A stretch of DNA of 35,649 nucleotides from Pseudomonadota bacterium (lineage in GTDB: Bacteria; Desulfobacterota; Desulfobacteria; Desulfobacterales; Desulfosarcinaceae), in assembly GCA_023435265.1 (NCBI GenBank), contig JAEYRZ010000195.1, forward strand, positions 1 through 35,649, written 5' to 3'. The translations under genes were made by a program, and so were the position numbers. Shown here piece by piece: positions 1-8,483 of the stretch (positions are counted from its first letter, which is position 1; the number at the start of each line of letters is the position of its first letter). The notes beneath the pieces are model-generated. The model made no database searches. It had not been told where the DNA came from and saw only the letters and a list, made by a program, of their open reading frames with translations.

Positions 1-2
1 GC

Positions 3-134
3 GCGGTATACATCCGGCTTTACCAGCACCTGTTGCCGGTGGCCGCCGGAAAAGCGGGCGGAGACACTCAAGTCCAGCGGGACTATGAAACCAGACGGGC
101 CGCCGGCGGCCTCAAACCTTTTGGATCGGAATGA
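3..134 (+). CDS. C-terminal tail of an upstream gene, possibly a glycosyltransferase
   Basis: The third frame is open from the window edge to a TGA at 132-134 and encodes about 43 residues beginning AVYIRLYQHLLP. The stop overlaps the ATG of the next gene in an ATGA arrangement, which is the same coupling seen between the following two glycosyltransferase genes, so this is probably the preceding member of the same operon. The helix-like YIRLYQHLLP stretch is reminiscent of the C-terminal end of GT-B glycosyltransferases, but the piece is too short for a family assignment. The other two frames are less protein-like or stop early. The function is inferred from context only. Confidence 0.5.
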   Translation, partial: AVYIRLYQHLLPVAAGKAGGDTQVQRDYETRRAAGGLKPFGSE

Positions 135-1234
135 ACATGAAGCGCAGGAGCATCAGCATCGCCTTTTTCGGCTCGAGCATCGTTTCGGCCTATTGGAACG
201 GAGCCGCGACCTATTACCGTGGACTTTCCCGGGCACTGCATCAACGCGGCCACCGCATCTGGTTTTTCGAACCGGATGCCTACGACCGGCAGAAGCATCG
301 CGATATCGACGATCCGCCATACGCCCGTGTGCATGTCTACGGCGCCCAGAGCCGGCAGGGCGTCGACAACGCCCTGCTGCTCGCCGCCCAGGCCGATATC
401 GTCGTCAAGGCGAGCGGGGTCGGCGTATTCGACGATCTGCTCGAAGCTGCGGTGCTTTGCCAGCGCCGTCCCGGCAACCGCGTGGTTTACTGGGACGTGG
501 ATGCACCGGCGACCCTGGCAGCCATGCAATCCGATACGCCGCCGCCTTTGAAACGCCTGATCCCGCAGTACGATCTCGTCTTGACGTACGGCGGCGGCGA
601 TGCCGTGGTCAACGCTTATCGGGAGTTGGGCGCCCGGCGCTGCGTGCCGATTTACAACGCGCTGGATGCCTCGACCCATTTTCCGGTTCCCGCCGAGGAG
701 CGCTTCCGCTGCGACCTGGGATTGCTGGCCAACCGCATGCCCGACCGCGAGGCCCGCATCCATGAATTCTTTTTTAAACCGGCGGCCGAGCTTCGGCAGA
801 GGCGTTTTCTGCTGGGCGGCTCCGGCTGGGAGCACAACATTCCCCGCCTGGCCAACCTGAAGTGTCTGGGGCACATCTACTCCGCCGACCACAATGCGTT
901 CAACTGCTCGAGCCGGGCAATTTTGAACATCAACCGCGACAGCATGGCCCAGACCGGTTTTTCACCGCCCACGCGCATATTCGAAGCGGCCGGTGCCGGC
1001 GCCTGCGTCATCACCGATGCCTGGCAGGGTATCGAACACTTCCTCGAACCGGGGAGCGAGTGCCTCGTGGCGCACGATGGCGGTGAAGTCGTGCGCCTGC
1101 TGCAGGAGCTCTCCGCAGCCCAGGCCAGGACGATCGGGCGCGCGGCGCTGCGGCGGATCCGCAGCGAACACACCTACGATCATCGCGCCTGTCAGGTGGA
1201 ACAGCTTTTAGAAGAACTTCTGGAGGCGCGATGA
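131..1234 (+). CDS. CgeB-like glycosyltransferase (first of a pair)
   Basis: The gene encodes 367 residues of a cytoplasmic GT-B fold glycosyltransferase related to CgeB. The N-terminus (residues about 8-35) carries a short beta-strand followed by SIVSAYWNGAATYYRGL and a helix ending in RGHRIWFFE, the usual acceptor-side Rossmann entry. The C-terminal donor half has PTRIFEAAGAGACVITD and then GIEHFLEPGSECLV, the conserved Glyco_trans_1_2-type nucleotide-sugar block. The start ATG overlaps the stop of the upstream frame, and the gene's own TGA overlaps the ATG of the next gene, so translation is probably coupled. A second in-frame ATG at 137 is an alternative start. It is a diverged paralogue of the next gene. 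The sugar donor and acceptor cannot be read from sequence; a role in surface polysaccharide or glycan decoration is inferred. Confidence 0.85.
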   Translation: MNMKRRSISIAFFGSSIVSAYWNGAATYYRGLSRALHQRGHRIWFFEPDAYDRQKHRDIDDPPYARVHVYGAQSRQGVDNALLLAAQADIVVKASGVGVFDDLLEAAVLCQRRPGNRVVYWDVDAPATLAAMQSDTPPPLKRLIPQYDLVLTYGGGDAVVNAYRELGARRCVPIYNALDASTHFPVPAEERFRCDLGLLANRMPDREARIHEFFFKPAAELRQRRFLLGGSGWEHNIPRLANLKCLGHIYSADHNAFNCSSRAILNINRDSMAQTGFSPPTRIFEAAGAGACVITDAWQGIEHFLEPGSECLVAHDGGEVVRLLQELSAAQARTIGRAALRRIRSEHTYDHRACQVEQLLEELLEAR

Positions 1235-2373
1235 ACCGGGGCACCGTTCTGGATATCGTCTTCATCGGGCTGTCGATCACCTCCTCGTGGGGCAACGGCC
1301 ATGCGACCACTTATCGGGCTTTGATCGAGGCCCTGGCCCGCCGCGGCCACCGCATCACCTTTCTGGAACGCGATGTGCCCTGGTATGCCCAAAACCGCGA
1401 TATGCCTGCAGCAAGCTACTGCGACATCCGGCTTTACGCCTCGCTGGCCGACCTGCGCGGTCGCTTCGGAAATCCGGTGCGCCAGGCCGATGTGGTTGTT
1501 CTGGGTTCCTATGTTCCGGAGGGGATCGCCGTCGGCCGCTGGATGCTGGATACGGCGGGGGGTGTGACCGCTTTTTACGATATCGATACGCCGGTCACCA
1601 TGGCGGGCCTCGCCCGCGGCCAATGCGATTTCGTGAGTCCTGAACTGCTGGCCGGGATCGACATTTACTTCTCATTTACGGGCGGCGCCTTCCTCGGAGA
1701 TCTGCAGCGCCGTTATGCTATCGCATCCGTAAAGGCCTTATACTGCAGCGCGGATCCGGAAGTCTACCGGCCGCTCGACCTGCCGCCCGAATTCGATCTG
1801 GGTTATCTGGGGACGTACAGCGCCGATCGCCAACCGGCGCTCGACGAGCTGATGATCGCGGCGGCGCGGAAATGGCCGCAAGGCCGTTTCGCGGTCGCCG
1901 GTCCGCAATATCCGCGGCTTGCGCTCTGGCCGGCGAACATTGCGCGCTTCGAACACATACCGCCCCGCGCCCACCCCGAATTTTACTGCACGCAACGCTT
2001 CACGCTCAATCTCACCCGGGCGGACATGATCGCCGCCGGCTGCTCGCCGAGCGTGCGCCTGTTCGAAGCCGCGGCGTGCGGCGTTCCGGTGATCAGCGAC
2101 TACTGGCCGGGGCTGGAGAATTTCTTCGAACCTGGTGAAGAGATTCTGATCAGCCGCTCGGCGCAACAGACCATCGACTACTTGCGGAACCTGCCGGAAG
2201 AGCGGCGGCGCACGATCAGCCGTAACGCCCGCCGGCGCTTTATCGAAGCGCATACTCCGGATCGGCGTGCGGCCGAATTCGAGCAGGCGCTCCTGGATCT
2301 GCGCAGCGGCGCCCCCGGCGGTCCTGACCACCGTCCGGTGAATGGAACGTACCGACATGCAGCCGTCGATTGA
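1231..2373 (+). CDS. CgeB-like glycosyltransferase (second of a pair)
   Basis: The gene encodes 380 residues, a second CgeB-type glycosyltransferase. It shares the design of its upstream neighbour: an N-terminal strand followed by SITSSWGNGHATTYRAL, then RRGHRITFLERD, and a C-terminal donor-binding block SVRLFEAAACGVPVISD with GLENFFEPGEEILI. The start overlaps the preceding stop by four bases, and the end overlaps the following methyltransferase by about 32 bases. That tight overlap of three genes indicates one transcript and probably a shared pathway. The pair looks like an old duplication with different acceptor specificities. The substrate is unknown. Confidence 0.87.
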   Translation: MNRGTVLDIVFIGLSITSSWGNGHATTYRALIEALARRGHRITFLERDVPWYAQNRDMPAASYCDIRLYASLADLRGRFGNPVRQADVVVLGSYVPEGIAVGRWMLDTAGGVTAFYDIDTPVTMAGLARGQCDFVSPELLAGIDIYFSFTGGAFLGDLQRRYAIASVKALYCSADPEVYRPLDLPPEFDLGYLGTYSADRQPALDELMIAAARKWPQGRFAVAGPQYPRLALWPANIARFEHIPPRAHPEFYCTQRFTLNLTRADMIAAGCSPSVRLFEAAACGVPVISDYWPGLENFFEPGEEILISRSAQQTIDYLRNLPEERRRTISRNARRRFIEAHTPDRRAAEFEQALLDLRSGAPGGPDHRPVNGTYRHAAVD

Positions 2374-3169
2374 CCCCCTGCCCGACCCCGGTTCGGATGA
2401 CCCTGTCCAGCGCGCCATCGACCGTCTGGGACCCTGGTTTCACAACCTGCACCTTCCGGACGGTAGTCAGACCGCCCCGCAGCATGTGCTCGGAGATTTT
2501 CCGAACTCGCAGTGGCAAATCATCAAAAATTACCTTCCGGAGCGCCTGGAAGGAAAGCGGATACTGGACGTCGGCTGCAATGCAGGATTCTACAGCCTCG
2601 CCCTGGCCCGGCGCGGCGCGCAGGTTGCGGCCGTGGACGTCAGCGCGCATTACTTACGGCAAGCCCGCTGGGCAGCCGGCCTGTACGGCCTGCGCGGACA
2701 GATCCAATTCGAGCAGCGCAGCGTCTACGATCTGGCGAAAGACGGCCGCCGGTTTGACGGCGTGCTGTTCATGGGCGTATTTTATCACCTGCGCCATCCC
2801 CTCCTGGCGCTCGACCTACTCGGTCGCCGCGTGCGGGACTGGCTGATCTTTCAGACCATGCTCATGCCGGATGAAGCGGTTATCGAATCCGGCGAAGATC
2901 GCCCGATAGACGACCGCAACGATTTTCTGCGCCCCGGCTGGCCGCGGCTGGCCTTCATCGAAAGGCGCCTGGCGGGCGACCCGACCAACTGGTGGGTGGC
3001 CAATCACGCGGGTGTGCTGGCCATGCTGCGATCGAGCGGCCTTGAGGCGACCGCCCGCATCGGCCGGGAAATTTACTTCTGCCGACCCCTGCCGTTCTGG
3101 AACGCCGGTCAGATCGACGAGGAGCTCATGGCCGTCTACGGCCACAGGCTGAACCCCGCAGACGGGTGA
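2342..3169 (+). CDS. CmoB-like SAM-dependent methyltransferase (TIGR04290 type)
   Basis: The product is a 275-residue class I SAM-dependent methyltransferase. SAM motif I is ILDVGCNAGFYSLALARRGA near residues 75-94, followed by the acidic motif II region AAVDVSAHYLRQA. The protein resembles the Rta_06860/TIGR04290 family, which is CmoB-related and, as I recall, commonly sits beside glycosyltransferases; this context fits. The N-terminal WFHNLHLPDGSQTAP and the C-terminal NWWVANHAGVLAMLRSSGLE match CmoB-like proteins. It overlaps the upstream glycosyltransferase; a second in-frame ATG at 2357 would shorten the overlap. It converges on the next gene with only about 10 bases between stops. The likely role is methylation of a sugar or glycolipid intermediate, although the substrate is not known. 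Confidence 0.82.
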   Translation: MERTDMQPSIDPLPDPGSDDPVQRAIDRLGPWFHNLHLPDGSQTAPQHVLGDFPNSQWQIIKNYLPERLEGKRILDVGCNAGFYSLALARRGAQVAAVDVSAHYLRQARWAAGLYGLRGQIQFEQRSVYDLAKDGRRFDGVLFMGVFYHLRHPLLALDLLGRRVRDWLIFQTMLMPDEAVIESGEDRPIDDRNDFLRPGWPRLAFIERRLAGDPTNWWVANHAGVLAMLRSSGLEATARIGREIYFCRPLPFWNAGQIDEELMAVYGHRLNPADG

Positions 3170-3179
3170 CCGCCCGCCG

Positions 3180-3581
3180 CTATCCGTATTCAAAGGCGTA
3201 GCGATGTTCGCGCAGCGCGACGATCCAGCCGGCCAGGAGCGACCCTTCGGCGACTGCGTCCAGAAGGTAGATCCAGCAAATCGTGCCCTCGAGCACGTAG
3301 ACCACATCAGCGGCCCCCAGAACCAATGCGCTTGCGGCTCCCAGCAACGCGATTTCCAGAGGCATGCGCCGGCGGAGACGGGCGGCCAGCATGATCAACC
3401 CGTCCACCGCCAGCAGCAGTCCGACGATCTTTACCAGCCAGAGATCGGCCTTGGGGCCGGTAAGCGCCTGAAAGGTCGAGATGTTCACCAAAGGCCACAG
3501 GCCGAACACGGCGTAGAAAACACCCTGAATCAGGGCCACTCGTTTCGGTGTCGTCCATGTCCGATACCGCGCAGGTACCAC
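3180..3581 (-). CDS. small multipass membrane protein of unknown function
   Basis: The product is 133 residues with about four predicted membrane helices: ALIQGVFYAVFGLWPLV, IVGLLLAVDGLIMLAARL, a stretch beginning EIALLGAASALVLGAADVVY, and WIYLLDAVAEGSLLAGWIV. The start is a GTG preceded by a clear GAGGAGG about ten bases upstream, which supports this start. Short charged loops with RLRRR suggest a cytoplasmic side between helices two and three. I do not recognise a characterised family. It lies downstream of the ferritin-like gene on the same strand, separated by only 34 bases, so the two are probably co-transcribed. Confidence 0.72.
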   Translation of the reverse strand: MVPARYRTWTTPKRVALIQGVFYAVFGLWPLVNISTFQALTGPKADLWLVKIVGLLLAVDGLIMLAARLRRRMPLEIALLGAASALVLGAADVVYVLEGTICWIYLLDAVAEGSLLAGWIVALREHRYAFEYG

Positions 3582-3615
3582 CTGAACACCGCCTCCTCGT
3601 CGCCGCCCGATCGGG

Positions 3616-4839
3616 CTAGCGGACGACCTTGTTCCGCTGCCTGAAGCGTTCCACCGGGTGATCGCCTTTGACTTCCAGGCGGTAATCCCGTTCGAATTTT
3701 TCGATGTGTTCGCGGATTACTTCCTGCGACGGCACGCGGTCGCCGTTGGTCATTTGCTGGAATTCATGATAGCGGTAGCTGGACGGAATCTTGTCGACCG
3801 GCACGTAATCGGTTCCCTTCGCGTTGAAGTCGGTCATATCGGCCATCACTTTGCGCACATAAGCGATATTGCTCTGCATGATTAAAGGCGGCGGCAGGGC
3901 CGAAGGCAGAAACTCCTCGGCTTCCCGTTTCTCATGTTTTTTCATCATGTCGCAGGCTGCCCGCAGGTGTCCGATCTCCATATCGAGATGTTCTTCCCAG
4001 ATCTTTTTGATACGTGGATCTTCTTCCTGCTGCATGAAGGAATGGTAGAGGTAGCATTCCGCGTACTGATGGATCACGTCCTGCATGAACCAGCTCATGG
4101 TGGGGTCGTTCAGGGATTCATAATGGGAAACGTGCTGCTCCTCGACCATCCCGATCTCCTGATAGAGACCGCGCCCGACCTCGGTATCGGCCCGGTTGCC
4201 GACATTCATGTAGAAATTCATGGTCTGCTGCTCGGCGGCGATGATGATGGCAACGTTCAGTTTGGTACGGATATCGGCCTTCTGCGCATCGAAATGCGGC
4301 CGGATTTCGTCGAATGGATGGCGGTGTTCGGAAATCGTCGGCCGGCCGATGGTGATCTCGGTCAGGCCGCCCACAAGTTCTTCGGCTTTGATTCCCTGAG
4401 TCATGTCCAGCAGGTTGGCATAGCGGTAGAGATGGTCGAAATCTTCGAGCAAGGCGAAATCCAGAGCCGCCTTGACCACCGGGTCGGGTTCGTTTTGCGC
4501 CAGGAACGCGGTCAGATCCACGGCGACCTGTTCATAGCCGATGGTCACCTCGAGCGTCGATTCATCCGCCGGGACCAGCCAGTTGATCATTTTTTGCTGT
4601 TGTTGCTCCATGCGGCGGCACATCGCCAATTGGCGCTTGAGTTCAAGGTCGTCGACGTGCCGGGCGAACTGGTGTCCGAAAAATGCGCCTTCGACTTCCG
4701 CACCGTTGGCCACGATGATGCGGCAGCGGGTATACGGCGGGATGCTTTTTTTATCATACGGCCGAACATTGATTTTCGACCACTCCCGGATTTGCTTCTC
4801 CAGGGGCATGCCCTTTTCTTTTAAAGGATTGAAAGCCAT
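3616..4839 (-). CDS. ferritin-like diiron-domain protein, uncharacterised
   Basis: The 407-residue soluble protein contains a complete ferritin-like four-helix diiron signature in its middle: Glu203 in AAEQQ, E233-x-x-H236 in EEQH, Glu261 in YAECYLY, and E288-x-x-H291 in MEIGH. This is the E/ExxH/E/ExxH set that binds two irons in rubrerythrin and ferritin relatives. A preceding helical region (residues about 65-145, with LEDFDHLYRYANLL) looks like another, less complete helical bundle. No rubredoxin CxxC pairs are present, so it is not a classical rubrerythrin. The ATG is preceded by GAGGAG. Possible roles are peroxide or oxygen protection, iron handling, or an oxidation reaction; the sequence alone does not decide between them. 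Confidence 0.78.
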   Translation of the reverse strand: MAFNPLKEKGMPLEKQIREWSKINVRPYDKKSIPPYTRCRIIVANGAEVEGAFFGHQFARHVDDLELKRQLAMCRRMEQQQQKMINWLVPADESTLEVTIGYEQVAVDLTAFLAQNEPDPVVKAALDFALLEDFDHLYRYANLLDMTQGIKAEELVGGLTEITIGRPTISEHRHPFDEIRPHFDAQKADIRTKLNVAIIIAAEQQTMNFYMNVGNRADTEVGRGLYQEIGMVEEQHVSHYESLNDPTMSWFMQDVIHQYAECYLYHSFMQQEEDPRIKKIWEEHLDMEIGHLRAACDMMKKHEKREAEEFLPSALPPPLIMQSNIAYVRKVMADMTDFNAKGTDYVPVDKIPSSYRYHEFQQMTNGDRVPSQEVIREHIEKFERDYRLEVKGDHPVERFRQRNKVVR

Positions 4840-5136
4840 TTGGGATCTCCTCGGGTTATAGTTTATGCTGTGCGGACGATAGCGTGAAGGCCGGGGCGGT
4901 CAAATAAGGTCGCCCGTGTATTCGGCGCAAAAAATCGGAGCGCTCCGGCGTGCATAGGCCGGCTGCGGCAGCTTAACCGGAGTTGCCGGCTACAGGCATC
5001 ATAGCCCGAGAATACAGTCAGAAGCGGATCGACACGCGTAGCCGCGGACATAAATTGAAACGTGAGATCGCTCCTGATCTTGCACAAACCATAGACATAA
5101 TTCAGAGACACCCAATTCGAAACTGGAGGGCGGGGC

Positions 5137-5490
5137 ATGTTTATAAAAGATGTACTTGATCGGGTGGTAACGACCCGCAGGGCGCATGAGCGGCAGATGC
5201 GCATCAACACGGCCAAGAACCTGGTGCTGGGGGCCACCATCGGATCGGCGCTCGGCGCCACGGCCGGCTTTTTGTTCGCCCCCAAAAGCGGACGGGAGAC
5301 GCGCGAGGAGATCGCCCGGCGCACCAATGAGCGTCTGGAAACCTTCCGCGAAAATGTTTCCGATGCCACTGAGCGGATGGCGACATCGTTGCGGGCCAAG
5401 GGTCAAACCTGGCGCAGTGCGGCGGAGCAGTGCGCCGAAGCCGTAAAGGCTGCGGCAAAGACCGAGTCGATGCGCGGCGAAGGGGACTGA
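5137..5490 (+). CDS. YtxH-domain membrane-associated protein
   Basis: The product is 117 residues. Residues about 27-50 form the YtxH hallmark, a glycine-rich membrane helix (LGATIGSALGATAGFLFAP) followed directly by KSGRETREEI. The remainder is a long amphipathic, probably coiled, helix rich in Arg, Glu and Ala. YtxH proteins are small envelope or stress-associated proteins of poorly defined function. The ATG has a strong GGAGGG upstream. The next gene starts 26 bases after this stop and encodes a second small membrane-anchored coiled-coil protein, so the pair is probably an operon. Confidence 0.85.
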   Translation: MFIKDVLDRVVTTRRAHERQMRINTAKNLVLGATIGSALGATAGFLFAPKSGRETREEIARRTNERLETFRENVSDATERMATSLRAKGQTWRSAAEQCAEAVKAAAKTESMRGEGD

Positions 5491-5516
5491 AGCGCGATAG
5501 CCGGAGAAGTCGCTAT

Positions 5517-5903
5517 ATGGAAGCCACAATCACCATCGGACAGCTGGCTCAGATCGTTCTCTTCGCCTTGATCGTGGCGGTCGGGGTATACGCTGCATTC
5601 ATACTGCGGCGGATCAACGCCTTCACGCGGCGGCTGGACGCACTTTTCAGTGAAAACGAAGTACGGCTCAAGGAAACGGTGGCGCATCTGGCCCGCTTGA
5701 TGGAGAACTCCGCGGAGCTCAGCGCCCAATTCCGCGAAGGCTTCGGCGAAGCCCGCCAAACATTGAAGATCATCGGGCGCGAAACTGCAGACACGGTCCT
5801 GACGATCAACAAAACGGCCGATCACGTCGCAACGTATGCCGTTGTCATCCATGAAGTTGTGAAAAGCCTGCTCAAGATGTTCACAGCCCAGGGCAGGAAG
5901 TAG
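5517..5903 (+). CDS. DUF948-like single-pass coiled-coil protein
   Basis: The product is 128 residues. It has an N-terminal membrane helix (IVLFALIVAVGVYAAFIL, residues about 13-30) followed by a long helical tail of heptad-like spacing (RRINAFTRRLDALFSENEVRLKE and onward). This is the layout of DUF948 proteins, which often neighbour YtxH proteins as here. I chose the ATG at 5517 because GGAGAAG lies just upstream and because the upstream in-frame extension would overlap the yTxH-like gene and has low-complexity Arg-rich character. The function is unknown; an envelope stress or scaffolding role is only a guess. Confidence 0.75.
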   Translation: MEATITIGQLAQIVLFALIVAVGVYAAFILRRINAFTRRLDALFSENEVRLKETVAHLARLMENSAELSAQFREGFGEARQTLKIIGRETADTVLTINKTADHVATYAVVIHEVVKSLLKMFTAQGRK

Positions 5904-5905
5904 GG

Positions 5906-5927
5906 CTTCGGAGTCGGGATACCGAAG
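5906..5927 (+). terminator. weak hairpin after the YtxH/DUF948 pair
   Basis: CTTCGG at 5906-5911 pairs with CCGAAG at 5922-5927 around a 10-base loop, immediately after the stop codon and followed by an A/T-rich stretch. The stem is short and there is no proper T-run, so a terminator role is tentative. Confidence 0.3.
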
Positions 5928-6033
5928 ATTTACTATTCTTCTGTATGCGGTCGTCGGACGCGTCCGTGCAAATGCGCGCGAAAATCAGGCAACGGCGGCT
6001 GCAGGCTGATCGAGCGAAAGGGCCTGCCCTTCA

Positions 6034-6558
6034 TTAGAAATTGATGCCCAGCCCCAAACCATAAACGATGCGTCCGTCGTCGTAGGAATCACTGAAATCG
6101 TCCGCATCATCGAATGTAAAGTTATACTCCATGCTGGCGAAGATGAAAGAACTGGGCACGACGAAGAACTTGATCCCGCCTTCCGGCCCCGCGATCCACG
6201 AATCATCGACGCCATCCCCGTACAGGTATCCGAAGCTGATGCCCACAAAGGGCTGCAGGCGGTCGAGGTCGAAATTGAAGTCGGTGAACACGCGCGTGGA
6301 TCCGTTCCAGTCGTTGTCGCCGGTACGATCCCAGAATCCAATCCCCTGGCGGATTCCGATTTCCCATTCCTTGCTCAGGAATTTCGCCAGGCTGCCTTCG
6401 ACATTGAATTCCGTGTCGTCAAAATCCTCGTCGCTGGTGCCGGTACCGTTCAGGGTGATCTCCCAGTCACCGGGTTTGAAGCCATAGGTTTCCTGTGCCA
6501 GGACCAGGGACGGAACCGCCGACATTGCCAAAACCAACACCCAAAATACTCTTTTCAT
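6034..6558 (-). CDS. outer-membrane beta-barrel protein
   Basis: The product is 174 residues. A Sec signal peptide (MKRVFWVLVLAMSAVPSLVLAQ) ends near residue 22. The mature part alternates hydrophobic and polar residues in beta-strand fashion (WEITLNGTGTSDEDF, FVGISFGYLYG, FIFASMEYNFTF), and the C-terminus ends in GLGLGINF, an aromatic-terminated last strand as required for BAM-dependent insertion. The ATG at 6558 is preceded by AGAGGAGAA, which fixes the start; the longer upstream reading lacks a signal peptide. It resembles small eight-stranded OmpW/OmpX-like or Opacity-type porins. The specific function is unknown. Confidence 0.8.
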   Translation of the reverse strand: MKRVFWVLVLAMSAVPSLVLAQETYGFKPGDWEITLNGTGTSDEDFDDTEFNVEGSLAKFLSKEWEIGIRQGIGFWDRTGDNDWNGSTRVFTDFNFDLDRLQPFVGISFGYLYGDGVDDSWIAGPEGGIKFFVVPSSFIFASMEYNFTFDDADDFSDSYDDGRIVYGLGLGINF

Positions 6559-6759
6559 CCCATTCTCCTCTGGTTGGTGAGTGAGTCGGGCGCCTCCACG
6601 GGATGCAGGTTCGCCCCGGTCGGGAGGGCCGTTTGCGGCATGCTGGAACAAAACTTAGACAATGGCCGGAACAGGGAAAATGGGGTTCCACATGTATTCG
6701 TTTCGGTAGGCGCAATGTACTCGCTGGATGATTTTATACCGTTCCCGGACCGCGATCGG

Positions 6760-8121
6760 TCACGACTGGTCGATCGGGAGGCGTTCCTGCAGCCTGGCGG
6801 CATGCTCCAGGCAGTCCTTCAGGAAGCGGTCGACGTTCGAATGCTCTTCCAGGGCGGCCTTGAGGGCATAGATGGCGCGGACATAATCGTCGAGCAGGCA
6901 TTTTCGTTCGACGGGGCTGAGGTGGCGCGTAAACCGGTCCGGGAACAGAACCGGTGCATGCACGGCGCGCTCGAGGTCCTGGATGAACACCAGCGTGTGC
7001 AGAAAAGAGGCCAGGAATTCATCCAGGTTGTCGCGGCTGTGGCCGCCTTTCATCCCTTTAAAGAAATTCATCTCATTGACGAAAGCCAGCAGATTGTTGT
7101 CTCTGGAGGGCTTGCGGGCGGCGGTGGCCGGCAGGATCCCCATGGTGATCAGGCTGAATCGTTCTTTGGAGAGCGACTCCAATCCGCGCAGGTCGGCGAA
7201 CAGTTCCCGCAGGGCGCCATTTTGGGCGAAACGGCAGCGGTCGGCGAGCAAATGCAGGGTTTCGTGCTCGATCATGGTCCGCAATTCCGCGGGGGATTCA
7301 TTCCAGAAGGTCTGGCTGTAGATCCAGATCTCGTTGAAGCCGTTGCGCGTCAGCGCATTGTTGCGTCCCTTGAAATCGATCACATGAATACCGGAGACGA
7401 GCGTTTCACCGATCATCTGCTCGATATGGCGGATTCCGGCCTCGATCGCGGCCAGCCGGGCTCCGGCGCCCGAGGCCTCGCTTTGAAATCGTTCGGCATC
7501 GTTGCCCAGGTAGCTGAATTCCAGGCCTTGGGCGGCGGCGCCTTCGGAACCGGCCGTAGACAGTAATTGCGGGCTAAGCTGCCGAACCTGAACACTTAAA
7601 TGCGCGCCGCCGCCCGCAAGGTCGATCGTGAAGCGTTCCTGCGGACAGAGCGCATTGCCCGGTACCGGGGCGAAGGCGGCATAGCAGCCGTTGTAAGCCT
7701 GCAGTTCGGCAGGATCGAAATCCGCCCGGTCGGACTGCCGGAAGGCCGCTTCGAGATCCTGCGGCGCGAGCTTGCCGTAATGCTTCAAATTGAACGCCCC
7801 GCTCTTATCGGGACGCACGGTGCGCATGGGCTCGCCATCGAGGCGGACGGTCAGGGGATCGGGGCCGAGTACCAGAAGACCGGCGACGTGCCCCGGCAGG
7901 TCGAGTTCCGGGTTCAGGAGCAGCTCGGATCCGGCGATCACCACCGGCGTCAGGATGCCGGCGTGCACCTGGAAAATGCAAAGGTCCAGCGCTTCGAGCC
8001 GGACGCCGGAGCCGGTCGAATCCTGAACCGGCAGGCGGTTTTCGGCGGATGCCCCCTGCCCCGGAAGGAACAGGAGCAGCAAGGCAAGCATTGGTAGACG
8101 GCAAAAGCGCAAGGTGCTCAT
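6760..8121 (-). CDS. secreted HExxH zincin-like protein, uncharacterised
   Basis: The product is 453 residues. Residues 1-26 form a signal peptide (MLALLLLFLPGQGASA core), so the protein is exported. Residues 286-290 are HETLH within MIEHETLHLLADRCRF, the HExxH zinc-protease motif, preceded by a region (NEIWIYSQTFWNESPAELRT) that resembles the edge strand and active-site helix approach of gluzincin-like peptidases. A third ligand is not certain; Glu307 in LRELFADLRGLE, about 17 residues after the motif, is a candidate. The N-terminal 170 residues show no recognised domain. No close family is recalled. It is likely an envelope or extracellular metalloprotein; peptidase activity is inferred from the motif only. 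Confidence 0.72.
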   Translation of the reverse strand: MSTLRFCRLPMLALLLLFLPGQGASAENRLPVQDSTGSGVRLEALDLCIFQVHAGILTPVVIAGSELLLNPELDLPGHVAGLLVLGPDPLTVRLDGEPMRTVRPDKSGAFNLKHYGKLAPQDLEAAFRQSDRADFDPAELQAYNGCYAAFAPVPGNALCPQERFTIDLAGGGAHLSVQVRQLSPQLLSTAGSEGAAAQGLEFSYLGNDAERFQSEASGAGARLAAIEAGIRHIEQMIGETLVSGIHVIDFKGRNNALTRNGFNEIWIYSQTFWNESPAELRTMIEHETLHLLADRCRFAQNGALRELFADLRGLESLSKERFSLITMGILPATAARKPSRDNNLLAFVNEMNFFKGMKGGHSRDNLDEFLASFLHTLVFIQDLERAVHAPVLFPDRFTRHLSPVERKCLLDDYVRAIYALKAALEEHSNVDRFLKDCLEHAARLQERLPIDQS

Positions 8122-8483
8122 CGAATCGGACTTTCTGCAGCCAGGTGCGTTGGGTTGGAAAATTCCGAGAGGGTGAGCAAGCCTTGTGCCAGAGGGGATG
8201 GTATCGGTAACCAGCTGGATTACCTGTCAGTATTGAATTTTGGCGGCGGAAACGGAGGCTGCGGGTGGGAATTATACGGCAGGCGGATACGATAATGTTC
8301 CTTCCCCGCCGCGCCGAAGAAAGATCCCGGAGCGGCGCACTTTAAACCGCCTGCGGCAGCGGATCGCCGGAACCGCGCCAGACAGCATTAAAGAAATCGC
8401 CGGACAGGGCGATATTTTTTGCTGAGATCGCCCGCCGCCGATCCTTTTGAACGGATCCGCCTGCCGGGCCCAAGAGGAGGAAC
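8122..8483. other. 362-base gap with one hairpin, otherwise unassigned
   Basis: This gap separates two divergently transcribed genes and must hold their promoters. No consensus -35/-10 pair stands out. A 7-bp hairpin, GGGCGAT (8407-8413) with ATCGCCC (8427-8433), has a T-rich loop. A 61-codon reading frame at 8240-8425 has Arg/Pro-rich, non-protein-like composition and was not accepted as a gene. Confidence 0.5.

Noticed and set aside
3934..4824. A 296-codon + strand frame opposite the ferritin-like gene
   Set aside because: The - strand frame has a ribosome binding site and a full diiron ligand set; the + strand frame is a mirror with His/Asp-rich composition.
8240..8425. A 61-codon + strand frame in the gap before the small membrane protein
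   Set aside because: No ribosome binding site, Pro/Arg-rich sequence and no coherent structure.
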